Part shown: one piece after another, positions 42,448 to 53,265 of the stretch
Layout: each line of letters begins with the position of its first letter
Position numbering within the stretch: the first letter of the stretch is position 1
From: Oscillatoria princeps RMCB-10
GTDB lineage: Bacteria; Cyanobacteriota; Cyanobacteriia; Cyanobacteriales; Oscillatoriaceae
NCBI GenBank assembly: GCA_019359235.1
Contig: JAHHHT010000001.1
Span: forward strand, 310,001-374,000
DNA: 64,000 bases
Direction: 5' to 3'
Notes under the pieces: model-generated
Told to the model about the DNA's origin: nothing
The model's input: only the letters and a program-made list of their open reading frames with translations
Databases searched by the model: none
Program-made: the position numbers and the translations under genes

Positions 42448-43301
42448 TTATTCACTCACCGGCTCGCTTCCCCCGTCACTGCCACCGTCGCTCCCGCTGT
42501 CATCTGGGGCGGGATAGTCGAACACTGAGGGAATGTCCGAACAGGGCGGTTCAACTCGCAAATACTTGTCTCCCCGCAGTCTCTCCGGCTTAGGCAAAGG
42601 CTTCATCGCTTCCGCTTGAGCCAGCGCCCATGCCATCACCTCGGCTCGCTCTGTGTCATTTACTTGTGAGGCAATCGTTTGCAAAGCTTTAATCGTCAAG
42701 GCTTGTTTAGCCGCGCTACTAATCAGGAGGGATTCATAACACTTTTCCATCTTTTCGTAGGGAATTTGTTCGTAAGGTGGCGGTGGGGCGACGCGCTTCA
42801 ACATCTCATCAATCTCTGACGTTCGCTCAAAACTCACCAAATTGGCAATCTCTGGCAGAATCGGAACCAGTACGGCGGGTGGGGGAACCCACGACGAGAA
42901 GAAGGAGGACAGCAGCCAGTTCGCAGAACCAGCCGCCACGCAAACATGGCTGATTCGACTTCGTGGCAAAGGAAGTGTCGCCGCACCCAGCGCTCGAAAT
43001 CAACGGCAACATCCTGTCCTAGCTGTTCCGCCAGCTCAAATAGTGCCTTGGTGACGACCTGTCGCATCAGTTCGCCGCGCTCCCCGGGCATTGCCACTGC
43101 CCAATTCTTTGCTCGCCAGCGCGCATCACAATCAGCCACAGCCCGTTCGTAAATTGGTGTCCAAATGTCAGGCCGCTCCACTAGGGGGCTTGGCAATTCC
43201 AGCACAGGAAGAAAATCTCTTGCCCAGGGTAGCACTGGCAGGGATAATGCTGGAAGCCAGTTTAAAGTGTAGGAGTCTTTCCAAAGGGATTCTAGATTCA
43301 T
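42448..43301 (-). pseudogene. Hypothetical gene split by a frameshift
   Basis: One frame runs from MNLESLWKDSYTLNWLPALS (43301) to a stop at 42834. A second, one register off, overlaps it from 42969 and continues to 42448 (LPEIANLVSFERTSEIDEML, then YEKMEKCYESLLI and an acidic Ser/Gly-rich tail). Read together they give a protein of about 280 residues with a hydrophobic stretch near the join (LLSSFFSSWVPPPAVLVPIL). Both halves look protein-like and abut without other genes, so a single frameshift in the overlap (42834-42969) is the simplest reading. Family not recognised. Confidence 0.6.
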
Positions 43302-43484
43302 ACCGTTTTCTTATGTTAGTCCGATTTTTATACTTCATCAAAGGCGCTGATCTATCAGCTGGAGTCCTGTTACGGCAGCAATAGATATAAGCGCAGCTAT
43401 TGCCCATCCGGGCAGAGGGAGCCCCGCTCCCATGACTTGTCACTTCCATAATAGTCTAGTTTGGGGTTCCAGGCACACCCCCAT

Positions 43485-44753
43485 TCAAGGATTCCAGCGC
43501 AGCCCAATAATCGCCATGCCAGTAGGGCCACTGGTTGACAGAATCACCGTTCCATCTGAACTTTTTACCGTTAAAAAGTTGCGATGAGCGCGCCAGGCGT
43601 AAGGGAACACGTCGTTGCGATAGCGCCGGTCCCATACCAGAAAGCTTTTCTCCACACGCTCACCTCTGTACCACACGGCGCGGTCAAAACCATAGACAAG
43701 CGTTTTTTCTCCCTCAACTGCGACCACATTCAGTCTGAGTTTATATCCTTTGGGCCAGAAGATGTTATCGTATTTGGTAGAAAACCGCTTCACCACGCCG
43801 TTACTCAGACATAAATCAGCCCAGTTATCCTCGACCCAGTTATCATCGACGCCGACAGAGACAAAGGGATCTCCCGCAGCGGTGAGCCCGACATTCTGCA
43901 CAACTAGGTCGGCGGTGACACCTCTAGTGCTGTAGTAGGATAGCGGGACCGTACCGAGCGCAACAGTAAGGAGCGCGTCATCTGTCAATGACTGGAGCAT
44001 TCCACTGGGATTCTCAGATAATGAAAGAGGAACGTAACGCTTTTTTCCGTCAGGTTCCAGACATTGCACCCGGCGCGGGTTCTCTCCCTCTAATTGACAG
44101 AGTGCTTCTCCAGACCCTATCGAACTGTTAAATCCTTCCCAAGGATACGGGCCCTTTATATCGCCGTCCGCACTCACAAACCAGGCTTGTTTACGACTGG
44201 AGCTTACAATCCAAACCGCATCTCCCTCAACACCTACCATGTCCGTTCCTGGGACTTTCAGGGTGTGTTTCACAGCTCCCGTACTATCATAGTGGAATAG
44301 TAAATCTCGGTGAGTAATCATCCACACTCCGCCATCCCTTCGAGCGCTAAGACCCAGTGGCGGCTCTGGGAGCGGTATCACTCTTGCCGTCTCGCCCACC
44401 CAGATGGCAACTGGCATTGTTTCGCCATCGCCTTTGTGAAAAGTGCTGGCCAGCCCTCCCGGACTTGCAGAGGTTTCTATGTAAGGTCTGAGCGGATAAT
44501 ACTTGGGACCCGGTATTCCCGTAATTTGAGCTGCCTCGGGAGGGAGCGGCTTTGCTTCCACCAACTCCTGCTTGATTGGATTATTCCACTTAAAGAAGGC
44601 AATAGTCCAGATTGACAGATTCTGACACTTCGAGGCGACCGTTGGTTTTTCTACTAGCCTAATATTTTCCAGTTTAGCACTTAAAATTAGGCCCAGCAAC
44701 AGAGCTATCAAAACCAACAACGCTTTCCACCTATATTTGGCTAAAACTTCCAT
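43485..44753 (-). CDS. Membrane-anchored protein, possible partner/immunity of the upstream fusion
   Basis: 422 residues. The N-terminal signal anchor is at 10-27 ([19 protein letters not shown]), and the rest is an extracytoplasmic, beta-rich domain with recurring [29 protein letters not shown] and [15 protein letters not shown] units suggesting a propeller. I do not recognise the family. Its ATG lies inside the 3' end of the 44741-49015 gene (13-nt overlap), with GGGA upstream, so the two are translationally coupled. That placement, directly after a C-terminal toxin-like domain, is how immunity genes sit; the function is an inference. Confidence 0.75.
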   Translation of the reverse strand: MEVLAKYRWKALLVLIALLLGLILSAKLENIRLVEKPTVASKCQNLSIWTIAFFKWNNPIKQELVEAKPLPPEAAQITGIPGPKYYPLRPYIETSASPGGLASTFHKGDGETMPVAIWVGETARVIPLPEPPLGLSARRDGGVWMITHRDLLFHYDSTGAVKHTLKVPGTDMVGVEGDAVWIVSSSRKQAWFVSADGDIKGPYPWEGFNSSIGSGEALCQLEGENPRRVQCLEPDGKKRYVPLSLSENPSGMLQSLTDDALLTVALGTVPLSYYSTRGVTADLVVQNVGLTAAGDPFVSVGVDDNWVEDNWADLCLSNGVVKRFSTKYDNIFWPKGYKLRLNVVAVEGEKTLVYGFDRAVWYRGERVEKSFLVWDRRYRNDVFPYAWRAHRNFLTVKSSDGTVILSTSGPTGMAIIGLRWNP

Positions 44754-47700
44754 TTTTTCCCGTTGATTACTTCTGGCATAGGAGCGCCTACCTGCACGAT
44801 GCCTTCTAAGATAGCTATATTAATGATTTGTATGCTGTTGATGCCATACGGTCGGTCCCATAAACTAACGGCCATATTGCCGCCTAACGAAAGAGCTACA
44901 TGTCCTGGGTTTCCTTGCTCTGAATTTTTAAAAAACAGAAGCTGCCCTGGTTTTGGCCTTTCTCCTTTGTTCAGACTACCGTCGAGACGGCGGTATACTG
45001 GCAAATCTGGCCGATATCCCATCATCGGCATACCTGAAAATATCAGATTATTGTACCCAGATTTTTCCATGAACTTGTAAATCTGTTCAGCATTAATTAA
45101 ACCGCTCATAAAGGCCGCATATAAAATCATTTCCCAGCAGTTCATACTCGCAGTGTATGGCAGATATCCTTGCTTTCCATTGGCAAAATGCTGAGTGAAA
45201 TCATTGGCCGGAGGATTTTGCCACTTTTGCTCCTCTTGTAACAAGCATGCCATAACGACATTAGTTAACTCGGGACGGCTACTAAAGCTGTCTCTGATGA
45301 GCTGCATAGTCGTTGAGTCTTCGGTTACTGTCCTCCGCTCTGCTTTTGAAGACTTATTGATGATTAACGAAATAATTCGGTCGTAGTTGGCAATCGCCCC
45401 TTCTTTTAACCATTGTTCTATTTTTTGCTTAAAAGTAAGTGCAGGATCGCCGCTACCACCAGCCAACCAATCCTCATCACTACCGCCATAGCCGTAGTCC
45501 CCACCATAACCCGAGCCATAGTTGTAGTCCCCACCATAACCCGAGCCATAGTTGTAGTCCCCACCATAACCCGAGCCATAGTTGTAATCCCCACCATAGC
45601 CCGAGCCATAGCCGTAGTCCCCACCATAGCCCGAGCCATAGCCGTAGTCCCCACCATAACCCCAGCCATAGTTGTGATCTCCATTATAACCCGAGCCATA
45701 GCCGTAGTCCCCACCATAGCCCGAGCCATAGTCGTAATCCCCACCATAACCCGAGCCATAGTCGTAATCCCCACCATAGCCCGAGCCATAGTCGTAGTCC
45801 CCACCATAGCCCCAGCCATAGTTGGAGCTATCTCCGTAACCTGTGTCGTAGGAGTTGCCATCTATATAGCCGGAGTCTTGTGAGCCATCATCCCCGCTCT
45901 CACTCGACCAATCCCCCTCCCAAGTATTTGACCAATCCCCCGCACTGCTAGTCTCATATGTAGAGCTAACGCTGGAGGTGTTATCGCTGTAGCTGACGCT
46001 GGTGTAGGTGGCGCTTGGTGTGCCACCGGCAAAGCTGGTGCTGACGTTGCTGGTGATTGTCTGCGAAACGCTGGGGGTGTTATCGCTGTAGCTGACGCTG
46101 GTGTAGGTGGCGCTTGGAGTGCCACCGGCAAAGCTGGTGCTGACGTTGCTGGTGATTGTCTGGGAAACGCTGGGGGTGTTATCGCTGTAGCTGACGCTGG
46201 TGTAGGTGGCGCTTGGTGTGCTACCGGCAAAGCTGGTGCTGACGTTGCTGGTGATTGTCTGCGAGACGCTAGGGACTTCATAGCTGTAAGAAATGCTGGG
46301 GACTTCATAGCTATAGCTGACGCTGGGGACTTCATAGCTGTACGAGATGCTGGGGACTTCATAGCTATAGCTGACGCTGGGGACTTCATAGCTGTACGAG
46401 ATGCTGGGGACTTCATAGCTATAGCTGACGCTGGGGACTTCATAGCTATAGCTGACGCTGGGAACTTCATAGCTGTACGAGATGCTGGGGACTTCATAGC
46501 TGTAGCTGACGGCTGTCTGCGAAACGCTAGGAATGACAGAGCTGTAGCTGATGGCTGTCTGCGAGACGCTGGGGATGTAATCGCTGTGTTCGACGGCTGT
46601 GTGACCGGCGCTCTCGCTGTCAGGGCTCGAAGAAATGACAATCGGGATGTCATTAGTGGAGATGAACCGAGGGGGCTCATTGATTACACCGGCACTCTCG
46701 CTGTCAGGGCTCGAAAAAATGACAGTCGGGATGTCATTAGTGGAGATGAACCGAGGGGGCTCATTGATTACACCGGCGCTCTCGCTGTCAGGGCTCGAAA
46801 AAATGACAGTCGGGATGTCATTAGTGGAGATGAACCGAGGGGGCTCATTGATTACACCGGCGCTCTCGCTGTCATAGCTTCCAGAAATGACAATCGGGAT
46901 GTCATTAGTGGAGATGAAGCGAGGGGGCTCATTGATTAAACCGGCACTCTCGCTGTCATCGCTTCGAGAAATGACAATCGGGATGTCACTCGTGGGGCTG
47001 AAGCTGGGGACTTCCGAGGTGTACGAGAGACTGGGGCCATCAAAAAGCAAGCTAGCGCTGGGGATAACCGAAGTATAGCTGATATTATCTGAATTGCTGT
47101 CACTGACAATCCGATAATCGTCACCCCTATCAAAAGCCGGACGCTCAGAAGGCTTTGCACCCTCAACCGCTTCCCCAGTAGCAGTCAAATCAAAACTCAA
47201 CAGTGGCTCCATCACCGGCTCCATCACCGGCTCTCTCAACAGCGGTTCCGGCACAGTTCCCCTAGCCGTCTCCACCGCCGCCTGCAAGTTAAGCAACCCA
47301 AAGCCAGTCAGAGCATCCCAACCGGGCTCGTTCAAATCCGCAGCCGTCTGCAAGAGAATCTCTTTTACTTGCCGGTAGCTCAACTCAGGATTAGCAGCCC
47401 ACACCAAAGAAGCCGCACCTGTTACAGCCGCTGCGGCTATGGAAGTTCCCGCTGCAGCGCCCACTCCTTCTCCTGCTGTAGAAATTGCCGGACGCTCTGG
47501 CGTTCCTCCAAATGCTAAAATATCCAGACCTTCTCCCGCTCCAGAATATGCAGCCCGGTTCATCCCATCTGCCGCACCGACTGTTATAATATTGTCAAAC
47601 TCTTTCGACGCTTGACCCAGAGCAGACATAAGACCTGCCTGATTTCCCGCCGCCGCCACAATCAGCACCTGATGCACCTGGGCGTTATTCAAAGCTGCCC

Positions 47701-49015
47701 GTTCTTTCCCAGTCAGCTCGTAGCGCGTCGTCACACTACCATCCGGGTGGGTCGCTGTCAAATCGAAACTCAAGTTTACCACCGCATTCGGTTGCGCCGA
47801 ACCCTGAGCCGCACTGACAAATTCCACCAGTGAATCCGCCCAATTCCCTGAACCTACGGCACGTCCCAGCCACACCGGTGCCTTATCATTAATCCCATCT
47901 ATGCCAGTGCCATTATTTTGTTTTGCCGCAATAACCCCCAAAACGTAGGTGCCGTGCTCGTTGCCTTCCCCCGGCTGCAGCAACGGATTGGCATCCGACC
48001 CCACATAATCCCGCCCTAAAATAATTTGGCTGTAGTCAATATCGGGGTTATTGGCAGCAAAGCCGGTATCAATAATGCCCACCAGCGGCTGATTCTCTAG
48101 GGGAAAATTCAACAAGGCTGCAGGAGTTCCCACCGCAGATAGAACAGCCGGCGCAACAGTTGCCGGTGCCGGCTCAACTGGCGAACCCACTGTCTGGCTC
48201 TCGGCTCCCAGAGGGGGCTTATCCCCCGTTATGATATCTGTGAGCACAGCATCTGGCTCCCCAACTGCCGGCAAGCAGGTTGTCTGAGCGTCATCTGGAG
48301 CTACTGTGGGGACTGCACGGAGTGCGGGTGACTTCTCATCGGGCTTGTCACCGGTAATCGGGCGAGTTAACTCAACCGCCGGTTCAACAGGGTGAGTCAC
48401 TGGCTGTACATCTGTTGTGCCAACAGGCGGTTGCGACTCAAAGCCGGCAATTACCTCCGGCTCTGAGGTTGCCGGTGCAACTGGCGAACCCACAAGCTGT
48501 ACTTCTGTTGGGCCAACAGGCGCTTGAGACTCAAAACCGGCAATTACCCAAGCAAGCTCAGTTGCCGGTGCAACGGGCATTGTCACAACAGGCGGTTGAG
48601 ACTCAAAACCGGCAATTACCTCAGCTTGCTCAACCGCCGGTTCAGTTATCTCAGTAACTGGCTCTTCCTCCTGTACAGCTGGCTGTTGAGGTTCCTCACC
48701 GGCAATCGGCGTCAAGTACCCAAAAGCCGGCTCTTCCTGGCTAATGTCAGCCGGCACCGTTGAGGGAGACGCAATCAATCCTGTCTCCACTGGTGCGGGT
48801 GCTTGCCGGTCTTGCGTTTCTAGTGTGGGTTCTACCGGATGCTCGCCCAAAAGCAGTTCTGACTCCTGCGCTTCTGGCTCCACCGGCAATTGCTCGCTTG
48901 CATCCGGGAGTGCCGGTGTCACATATACCAGCAACTCCTTCCCCAGTTGAGAACCTCGCCAATACGCATGCCGGTGCGATCGCTTCATTGAGATGCACCG
49001 CACTGCCGGTGGCAC
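44741..49015 (-). CDS. Subtilisin-repeat-NlpC/P60-like fusion, secreted polymorphic protein
   Basis: 1424 residues in the main frame. Residues 130-200 hold [13 protein letters not shown]-type repeats. A subtilase domain at 305-585 keeps Asp316 (GIIDTG), His354 (EHGT), Asn458 and Ser525 (GTSIAAA). Repeats follow: about five units of [14 protein letters not shown] (roughly 690-840), SYEVPSV octamers, three [13 protein letters not shown] units, and a Tyr-Gly tract ([10 protein letters not shown]). The C-terminal 230 residues hold Cys1293 ([11 protein letters not shown]), GQLLFF and His1372 (GHVALSLG), the layout of NlpC/P60 or papain-like cysteine peptidases and amidases. The true N-terminus is damaged (see 48985-49451). 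Overlaps the next gene by 13 nt. Confidence 0.85.
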   Translation of the reverse strand: MPPAVRCISMKRSHRHAYWRGSQLGKELLVYVTPALPDASEQLPVEPEAQESELLLGEHPVEPTLETQDRQAPAPVETGLIASPSTVPADISQEEPAFGYLTPIAGEEPQQPAVQEEEPVTEITEPAVEQAEVIAGFESQPPVVTMPVAPATELAWVIAGFESQAPVGPTEVQLVGSPVAPATSEPEVIAGFESQPPVGTTDVQPVTHPVEPAVELTRPITGDKPDEKSPALRAVPTVAPDDAQTTCLPAVGEPDAVLTDIITGDKPPLGAESQTVGSPVEPAPATVAPAVLSAVGTPAALLNFPLENQPLVGIIDTGFAANNPDIDYSQIILGRDYVGSDANPLLQPGEGNEHGTYVLGVIAAKQNNGTGIDGINDKAPVWLGRAVGSGNWADSLVEFVSAAQGSAQPNAVVNLSFDLTATHPDGSVTTRYELTGKERAALNNAQVHQVLIVAAAGNQAGLMSALGQASKEFDNIITVGAADGMNRAAYSGAGEGLDILAFGGTPERPAISTAGEGVGAAAGTSIAAAAVTGAASLVWAANPELSYRQVKEILLQTAADLNEPGWDALTGFGLLNLQAAVETARGTVPEPLLREPVMEPVMEPLLSFDLTATGEAVEGAKPSERPAFDRGDDYRIVSDSNSDNISYTSVIPSASLLFDGPSLSYTSEVPSFSPTSDIPIVISRSDDSESAGLINEPPRFISTNDIPIVISGSYDSESAGVINEPPRFISTNDIPTVIFSSPDSESAGVINEPPRFISTNDIPTVIFSSPDSESAGVINEPPRFISTNDIPIVISSSPDSESAGHTAVEHSDYIPSVSQTAISYSSVIPSVSQTAVSYSYEVPSISYSYEVPSVSYSYEVPSVSYSYEVPSISYSYEVPSVSYSYEVPSISYSYEVPSVSYSYEVPSISYSYEVPSVSQTITSNVSTSFAGSTPSATYTSVSYSDNTPSVSQTITSNVSTSFAGGTPSATYTSVSYSDNTPSVSQTITSNVSTSFAGGTPSATYTSVSYSDNTSSVSSTYETSSAGDWSNTWEGDWSSESGDDGSQDSGYIDGNSYDTGYGDSSNYGWGYGGDYDYGSGYGGDYDYGSGYGGDYDYGSGYGGDYGYGSGYNGDHNYGWGYGGDYGYGSGYGGDYGYGSGYGGDYNYGSGYGGDYNYGSGYGGDYNYGSGYGGDYGYGGSDEDWLAGGSGDPALTFKQKIEQWLKEGAIANYDRIISLIINKSSKAERRTVTEDSTTMQLIRDSFSSRPELTNVVMACLLQEEQKWQNPPANDFTQHFANGKQGYLPYTASMNCWEMILYAAFMSGLINAEQIYKFMEKSGYNNLIFSGMPMMGYRPDLPVYRRLDGSLNKGERPKPGQLLFFKNSEQGNPGHVALSLGGNMAVSLWDRPYGINSIQIINIAILEGIVQVGAPMPEVINGKKWKF

Positions 49016-49451
49016 CCTTTACCTGAAAAATAATGTCGTTATAATCCGCCTCCCGATTGCTGACCGGAGTGCCAGATATCACTTCAAAAGGAGAGACACT
49101 TTCACCCCGGTTGAGAAGTGGGTCTGGCGACGCAGAATCTGGAGGAGAATATAAAGAAGCACTTCCCAGCTCACCCGTAAGCGGGTCACTGTCAGGGGCA
49201 TTATTTAATTCGCCAGTATCTGAACTGCTGACTGGCACGTCTGCGCCTAGTATTTAGTCGTGCGGAGTGAGAGCAAAAGGCTGCAAACCTCTACTTTTCT
49301 CAAAGCTGTCTGAAAGCGCTTCAGTCTCTGGGGGCTGCACACCACTAGCTGACTGGCTTGACAGAGGGTCAAAAGCTATCCCCGACACTGGGTCTGTCGC
49401 TAAATTCTCTGGCAGAGGATTCTGATTTGATATTTCGTTTATTAAAGACAT
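48985..49451 (-). pseudogene. Broken N-terminus of the subtilisin fusion
   Basis: MSLINEISNQNPLPENL begins at 49451, but the frame meets a TAA at 49256-49254. Past it the same frame continues through SSDTGELNNAPDSDPLTG to [19 protein letters not shown], a DUF4114-like ending normally followed by [18 protein letters not shown] instead lies in another frame, within the 44741-49015 gene. So one nonsense codon and one frameshift (about 48965-48995) separate the ancestral start from the protease. Confidence 0.75.
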
Positions 49452-50203
49452 TTATTTCTGGCCACATCAATATCTAATCAATATCTAAATATGTGCGCTG
49501 CAAAGCAGCAATTTCCGCTGGCTGCCGGCTCTAATTGCCGCAGTCTTGCAAACTGCTTGCGCCTAAAAAGTGTATATTTAAAATGCTTTTTATATGTCTA
49601 ATATTTCGGCAAATCAACCCCGGACTGTCCGAGCTTTGGTTGCAGCCACTTGAAGTCGAGAACGAATTTAAACTTTTTCATTTAATAGATGCCCCTCACT
49701 CTCACACACAGCGCATTTATATCGGATTGCCCTCTCTCTAAAAAGCTTTGACAGGGCACTTCCGCAGCTGACAAAAAATTATTGAAAACTACTTTCTCCA
49801 GATTTGGAGATTTTTGTCAATCCGTAATCTCACTATATTTTCACCGGCTTTCTTCGCTCAGCTGCAAGTATATTTACATACAGCTGCAAGTAATATGAAG
49901 TTCAGTTGAATACCTGTAATAAGCTGTTAGGCTAATAATGCTGCCTGTCTGCCACAGGAGGCAGAGCCTCCAGGACGTCGTTCCCAGGCGGTAGGGGCGG
50001 GTCAGAGTGCCCGCCCCGGAACGAGGGAAGTATCAGCCCGCGCAGGCGGGCTTTGTTTGTATAGCGGCAGAATTTATTCTGCCGGCTTAATAAAAAGCAT
50101 ACAGCCGGACATAATACGAGGGCGGTGCGAGTGGCGTTGGCGCTCGACCCATTTCCCTGCTGGGTTCGGGTGCTGACACCATTCCGGCGAGCCGGTGCTG
50201 TCT
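49452..50203. other. Intergenic region
   Basis: Includes a degraded inverted TAAGCTGTT-family element (from TAAGCTGTTAGGCT at about 49921 to AACGAGGG at about 50028) and a two-hairpin repeat (50034-50090). No gene is supported; any short frames here lack ribosome sites. Confidence 0.65.
50034..50090. repeat. Two-hairpin dispersed repeat
   Basis: CCCGCGCAGGCGGG, TTTGTATAGC, GGCAGAATTTATTCTGCC, GGCTTAAT. Confidence 0.8.
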
Positions 50204-51322
50204 TCAATCTCCCACCACCTGCGCCTTGCGCAAACAAGCGCTCAGCTTTTCCGCCAAAACCCGGACGCGGGGCTCTTGCATCAGGGTTTTGTAATGTCCG
50301 GGAACTTCCTGAATTTCCACCCCCCCTGCTGCCAGTTCGCCCCAGCCAAGGAGGGAATCGCTGCTCTGCGCTGCCGGTCGCTCAATCGCAAGGAAAAGAG
50401 TTAGTTTTCCGGGATAAACTTGCGGGATATAATTTATGACGGCTTGGCGGGTACTCTCTTCTATGCGCTGGAAAATGTCGGGAAGTTCGTCTGAGTTTGA
50501 GCGACGAACCTGCTCCGAAAACTTGCCAGCAATTTTCTCCGCCATCCCAAAGCTTTTCCATTTCACTCGCTCTAGAATGTAGTTCAGCTGCTGTAATGGG
50601 TTGAGTCGCGACAGGTTAATCCAGTGCGTGCGGAGTTGAGCGCCGAGGGTTGGAGTGTCATCCTGCAGTGCGGGATTGAAGGTATCGAATAAGGCGAGCA
50701 GGGCTACTTTTTCACAGGCTCTGGTTAACTGCTGAGCCATCTCGAAAGCCACGACGCCGCCGGAGGAGTAGCCGGCCAGAAAATATGGCCCTTCAGGCTG
50801 AACGGTGCGGATTTCTTTGATGTATTCAGCCGCCATGTCTTCGACGCGGGTTTCCGGCGCTACCTCACCCGCTTGCAGTCCGTAAACCTGACGCTCTTTT
50901 CCCAGATAAGACGCCAGCGGTTTGTAGGAGAACACGCTGCCATTTTGTCCGTGGATGCAGAACAGAGGCGGCTCAGTGCCTTCCCGCTGAATTGGGGTCA
51001 GGGCTTGCCAAGAAGCCGGCGCTCTTTCAAGCGTGAGGAAGAAGGCCATTCTCTCGGCGCTCGCACCGTGTATCAGCGCTGTCACCGGAATAACTCTATC
51101 AAATTTTTGCTTAATTTGGTTAACGATTCGCGCCGCTTGCAGGGATGTCCCTCCCAAGTCAAAGAAGCTGTCTCTTATGCCGAGCCGGCGGACCCCAAGA
51201 ACTTTTTCCCAAATCGCCAGAAGGTGGAGTTCCACGGCATTGCGAGGGGCAATTAATTTCTGGGGGTAGCGCTTGGGTTCGGGTGCCGGCAGGTCCTGCC
51301 GGTCTGACTTTACCTCATCCAT
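50204..51322 (-). CDS. Free-standing carrier protein-thioesterase didomain (NRPS-type)
   Basis: 372 residues. A phosphopantetheine carrier domain occupies about 30-100, with the attachment Ser in DSFFDLGGTSLQAARI. A type I thioesterase covers about 125-365: PLFCIHGQNGSVFSYKPLA, nucleophile Ser in LAGYSSGGVVAF, Asp in ALFDTF, and His in VPGHYKTLMQEP. It would hold and release an acyl or aminoacyl chain, but no condensation or adenylation domain is attached. The start is set at 51322 because AAGGAG lies 8 nt before the ATG; a longer frame has no such site. Possibly the tail of a lost NRPS, now its own gene. Confidence 0.88.
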   Translation of the reverse strand: MDEVKSDRQDLPAPEPKRYPQKLIAPRNAVELHLLAIWEKVLGVRRLGIRDSFFDLGGTSLQAARIVNQIKQKFDRVIPVTALIHGASAERMAFFLTLERAPASWQALTPIQREGTEPPLFCIHGQNGSVFSYKPLASYLGKERQVYGLQAGEVAPETRVEDMAAEYIKEIRTVQPEGPYFLAGYSSGGVVAFEMAQQLTRACEKVALLALFDTFNPALQDDTPTLGAQLRTHWINLSRLNPLQQLNYILERVKWKSFGMAEKIAGKFSEQVRRSNSDELPDIFQRIEESTRQAVINYIPQVYPGKLTLFLAIERPAAQSSDSLLGWGELAAGGVEIQEVPGHYKTLMQEPRVRVLAEKLSACLRKAQVVGD

Positions 51323-51679
51323 GACTTCTCTCCTTGTAAATCTCGGGTTTTTCGCTTTCAAAATAAATGGCTATCGCTTGGCGCGGTGGCTCTGGGGATT
51401 TGGCAAAAATACGAGTGGCAAGCGATCGCTCCTGTAGAGAGGCGATAAATCGCGTCTGGCGCTCTCGACTTGCAGGAGATAACTTCCGCTCTACCGGCAT
51501 GTGATTTGTGAGAAACGGAAACAGGAGGCAGAGTTTCCGAGTGCCGGCGTTCCCAGGCTCCCCCAGGGAGCGAGGCATGCGAGGCATTTACCCGGGCTGC
51601 AGCCGGCAATCATGCCATCGCGCACCAACTTGCTGTACCGTATAAGGGTTTATCCTATCACACCGGCAGCATTTATCCA
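51323..51679. other. Intergenic region between divergent thioesterase genes
   Basis: About 357 bases with a TCCCAGGCTC/GGGAGCGAGG stem near 51550-51580. Both flanking genes are probably transcribed from here, but no promoter can be fixed. Confidence 0.5.
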
Positions 51680-52399
51680 ATGGGTTACAACCCTCTTGTC
51701 AAAATCAAAGATAGCGCCAGTGTCTGGGGCAATCCGTCAAAGCAACGCGCTCCTTTTTTCTGCGTCCCCGGACTGGGAGGGAGCTCTTTTTGCCTGTACT
51801 ATCTGGCCGAACATTTGAGTGAGATGGGGCGTACAGTTTACGGATTCGACGCACCAGGAATTTTACCGGGCACTCAGCCCTTGCGGACAGTTGAAGAACA
51901 TGCTAAACTGTATTTAGCGGCAATAATGCGAGACTGTCCGAGCAATTATTACACCCTGGGAGGGTACTGTTTTGGTGCGGCAGTTATCCTGGAAATGGCC
52001 CGGACGCTGCGAGCGCTGGATTATAAAGTCCGGCTGGTTCTGATTGACCCGACGACTCCCCGCGCCGGCAGGAATAGGCGGCAAACAGTTGAGCAGCTGC
52101 AAGCGTTGCGCGAGCTGTTTTGGGCGGCTCCCTCGGACATTCCGCCTGAGTACAGGCTGGTGGAGTTAGCCGCAAAGGAAGCCCTCAAAAGCTACCAGCC
52201 GCAGCCGGTGGCGGTGTCGGCTTTATTTGTAGGGCGCTACGACAATCTTTTGAGTTACGATAAATGGTATTATCTCACAGGGGGCCGGCTAACTGAACAA
52301 ATTATGCCCTGCCATCACTTACAAATTTTGAATGAGCCGCACGTCAAAACCCTCGCCGGTTGGATTGATGAATATCTCACACAAAGTTCAGATATATAG
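51680..52399 (+). CDS. Stand-alone thioesterase with Cys in the nucleophile position
   Basis: A 239-residue thioesterase/alpha-beta hydrolase like those of NRPS and PKS systems: APFFCVPGLGGSSFCLYYLA, GGYCFGAAVILEMART, VLIDPTTPR and CHHLQILNEPHVKTL. The GxSxG elbow reads GYCFG, so the predicted nucleophile is Cys; the Asp (LIDP) and the His (CHH) are present. Cys-type thioesterases are known in some NRPSs and can make strained rings; the substrate here is unknown. Divergent from the carrier-thioesterase gene. No strong ribosome site before the ATG. Confidence 0.82.
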   Translation: MGYNPLVKIKDSASVWGNPSKQRAPFFCVPGLGGSSFCLYYLAEHLSEMGRTVYGFDAPGILPGTQPLRTVEEHAKLYLAAIMRDCPSNYYTLGGYCFGAAVILEMARTLRALDYKVRLVLIDPTTPRAGRNRRQTVEQLQALRELFWAAPSDIPPEYRLVELAAKEALKSYQPQPVAVSALFVGRYDNLLSYDKWYYLTGGRLTEQIMPCHHLQILNEPHVKTLAGWIDEYLTQSSDI

Positions 52400-52440
52400 T
52401 ATTTTTTTACGCCCGGAGAACCCCCGTCCGGTTTGGCTAT

Positions 52441-53265
52441 CTAAAATCCCAAATCCAAAATCCTTGCATCCAAAATCCTTGCATCCCTCCCCCCGGATCG
52501 GGTTGATGGATTGTCTTTCTGTCGCAAGAAATACCGGCCCACAATTTGCACGTCTAGCTCGTGGGTTTCGGCGAGTCCCCGGCGTTTGAGCGCTCGGTTG
52601 ATGGCTTCTGCTGACCAGCGTATCAGTTCTAGCTGCCGGTTGGTTGTGCTGTCTGCGTGAGTGCGGTAGAAGTAGAGCGGTTTCTCAAGGTGCTTAATTT
52701 CGGTTATTTCGGAGAGTCGCAGGCACAAGTCATAGTCTTCGGAGAGTTCCATTGACTCGTCGATACCGCCGGCTTCCTGGTAGGCGTCGCGGCGCATCAG
52801 GCGGAAGTGGAAAGTCATAAAGTCGAGGAGGAGCCGGTGTTTGGAGTAGGGGATGCGACAGCGCTGTCCGTAGTTTAGAACGTTGCTGTTTGAGTCGATA
52901 ACTAAATAGTCGGTGTAGACGAGTCCTACTTTTGGGTTGGCATCCAGAAAAGCGGCGGTTTCTTCCAGTGCGGTTGGGGCGAGCAAGTCATCGCTGTCCA
53001 CCCAGCCGACGTAAGTCCCCTCGCAGATAGCATGAGCGGCTTTGAGGGAGGGGGCTCGCCCTTGATGGGGGGCTGCGATCGCTTTCACTCGCTGATCGAG
53101 ATTGGCGAAGTTGCGGGCGATGTTTAGAGAGTTATCGGTGGAGCCGTCGTCCCAAATTATAAGTTCAAAATCGCGTTTGGTTTGCGCTAAGACGCTTTCA
53201 ATGGCGAGGCGGAGGTAGCGCTCTCGGTTGTAGGTGGTGATGATGATGGAGATGGATGGTGCCAT
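52441..53265 (-). CDS. Family 2 glycosyltransferase
   Basis: 274 residues of a GT-A fold. Nucleotide-binding strand SISIIITTYNRERYLRLAIE, IIWDDGSTDNSL, DxD-type WVDSDDLLAPT (about 92-102), and catalytic ELSEDYDLCLRLSE. Transfers a sugar to an unknown acceptor, probably for surface polysaccharide or glycolipid. The last about 20 residues (after NPST) are encoded by short repeats; in the truncated copy at 42075 the protein ends with a TGA at exactly NPST, so here the stop has become CGA and the tail is read-through. Confidence 0.92.
   Translation of the reverse strand: MAPSISIIITTYNRERYLRLAIESVLAQTKRDFELIIWDDGSTDNSLNIARNFANLDQRVKAIAAPHQGRAPSLKAAHAICEGTYVGWVDSDDLLAPTALEETAAFLDANPKVGLVYTDYLVIDSNSNVLNYGQRCRIPYSKHRLLLDFMTFHFRLMRRDAYQEAGGIDESMELSEDYDLCLRLSEITEIKHLEKPLYFYRTHADSTTNRQLELIRWSAEAINRALKRRGLAETHELDVQIVGRYFLRQKDNPSTRSGGRDARILDARILDLGF

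Noticed and set aside
45413-45951. Frames rich in Thr/Ile/Val and His/Ser repeats opposite the Tyr-Gly tract
   Set aside because: Shadows of the repetitive tract of the subtilisin fusion; no start or ribosome site.
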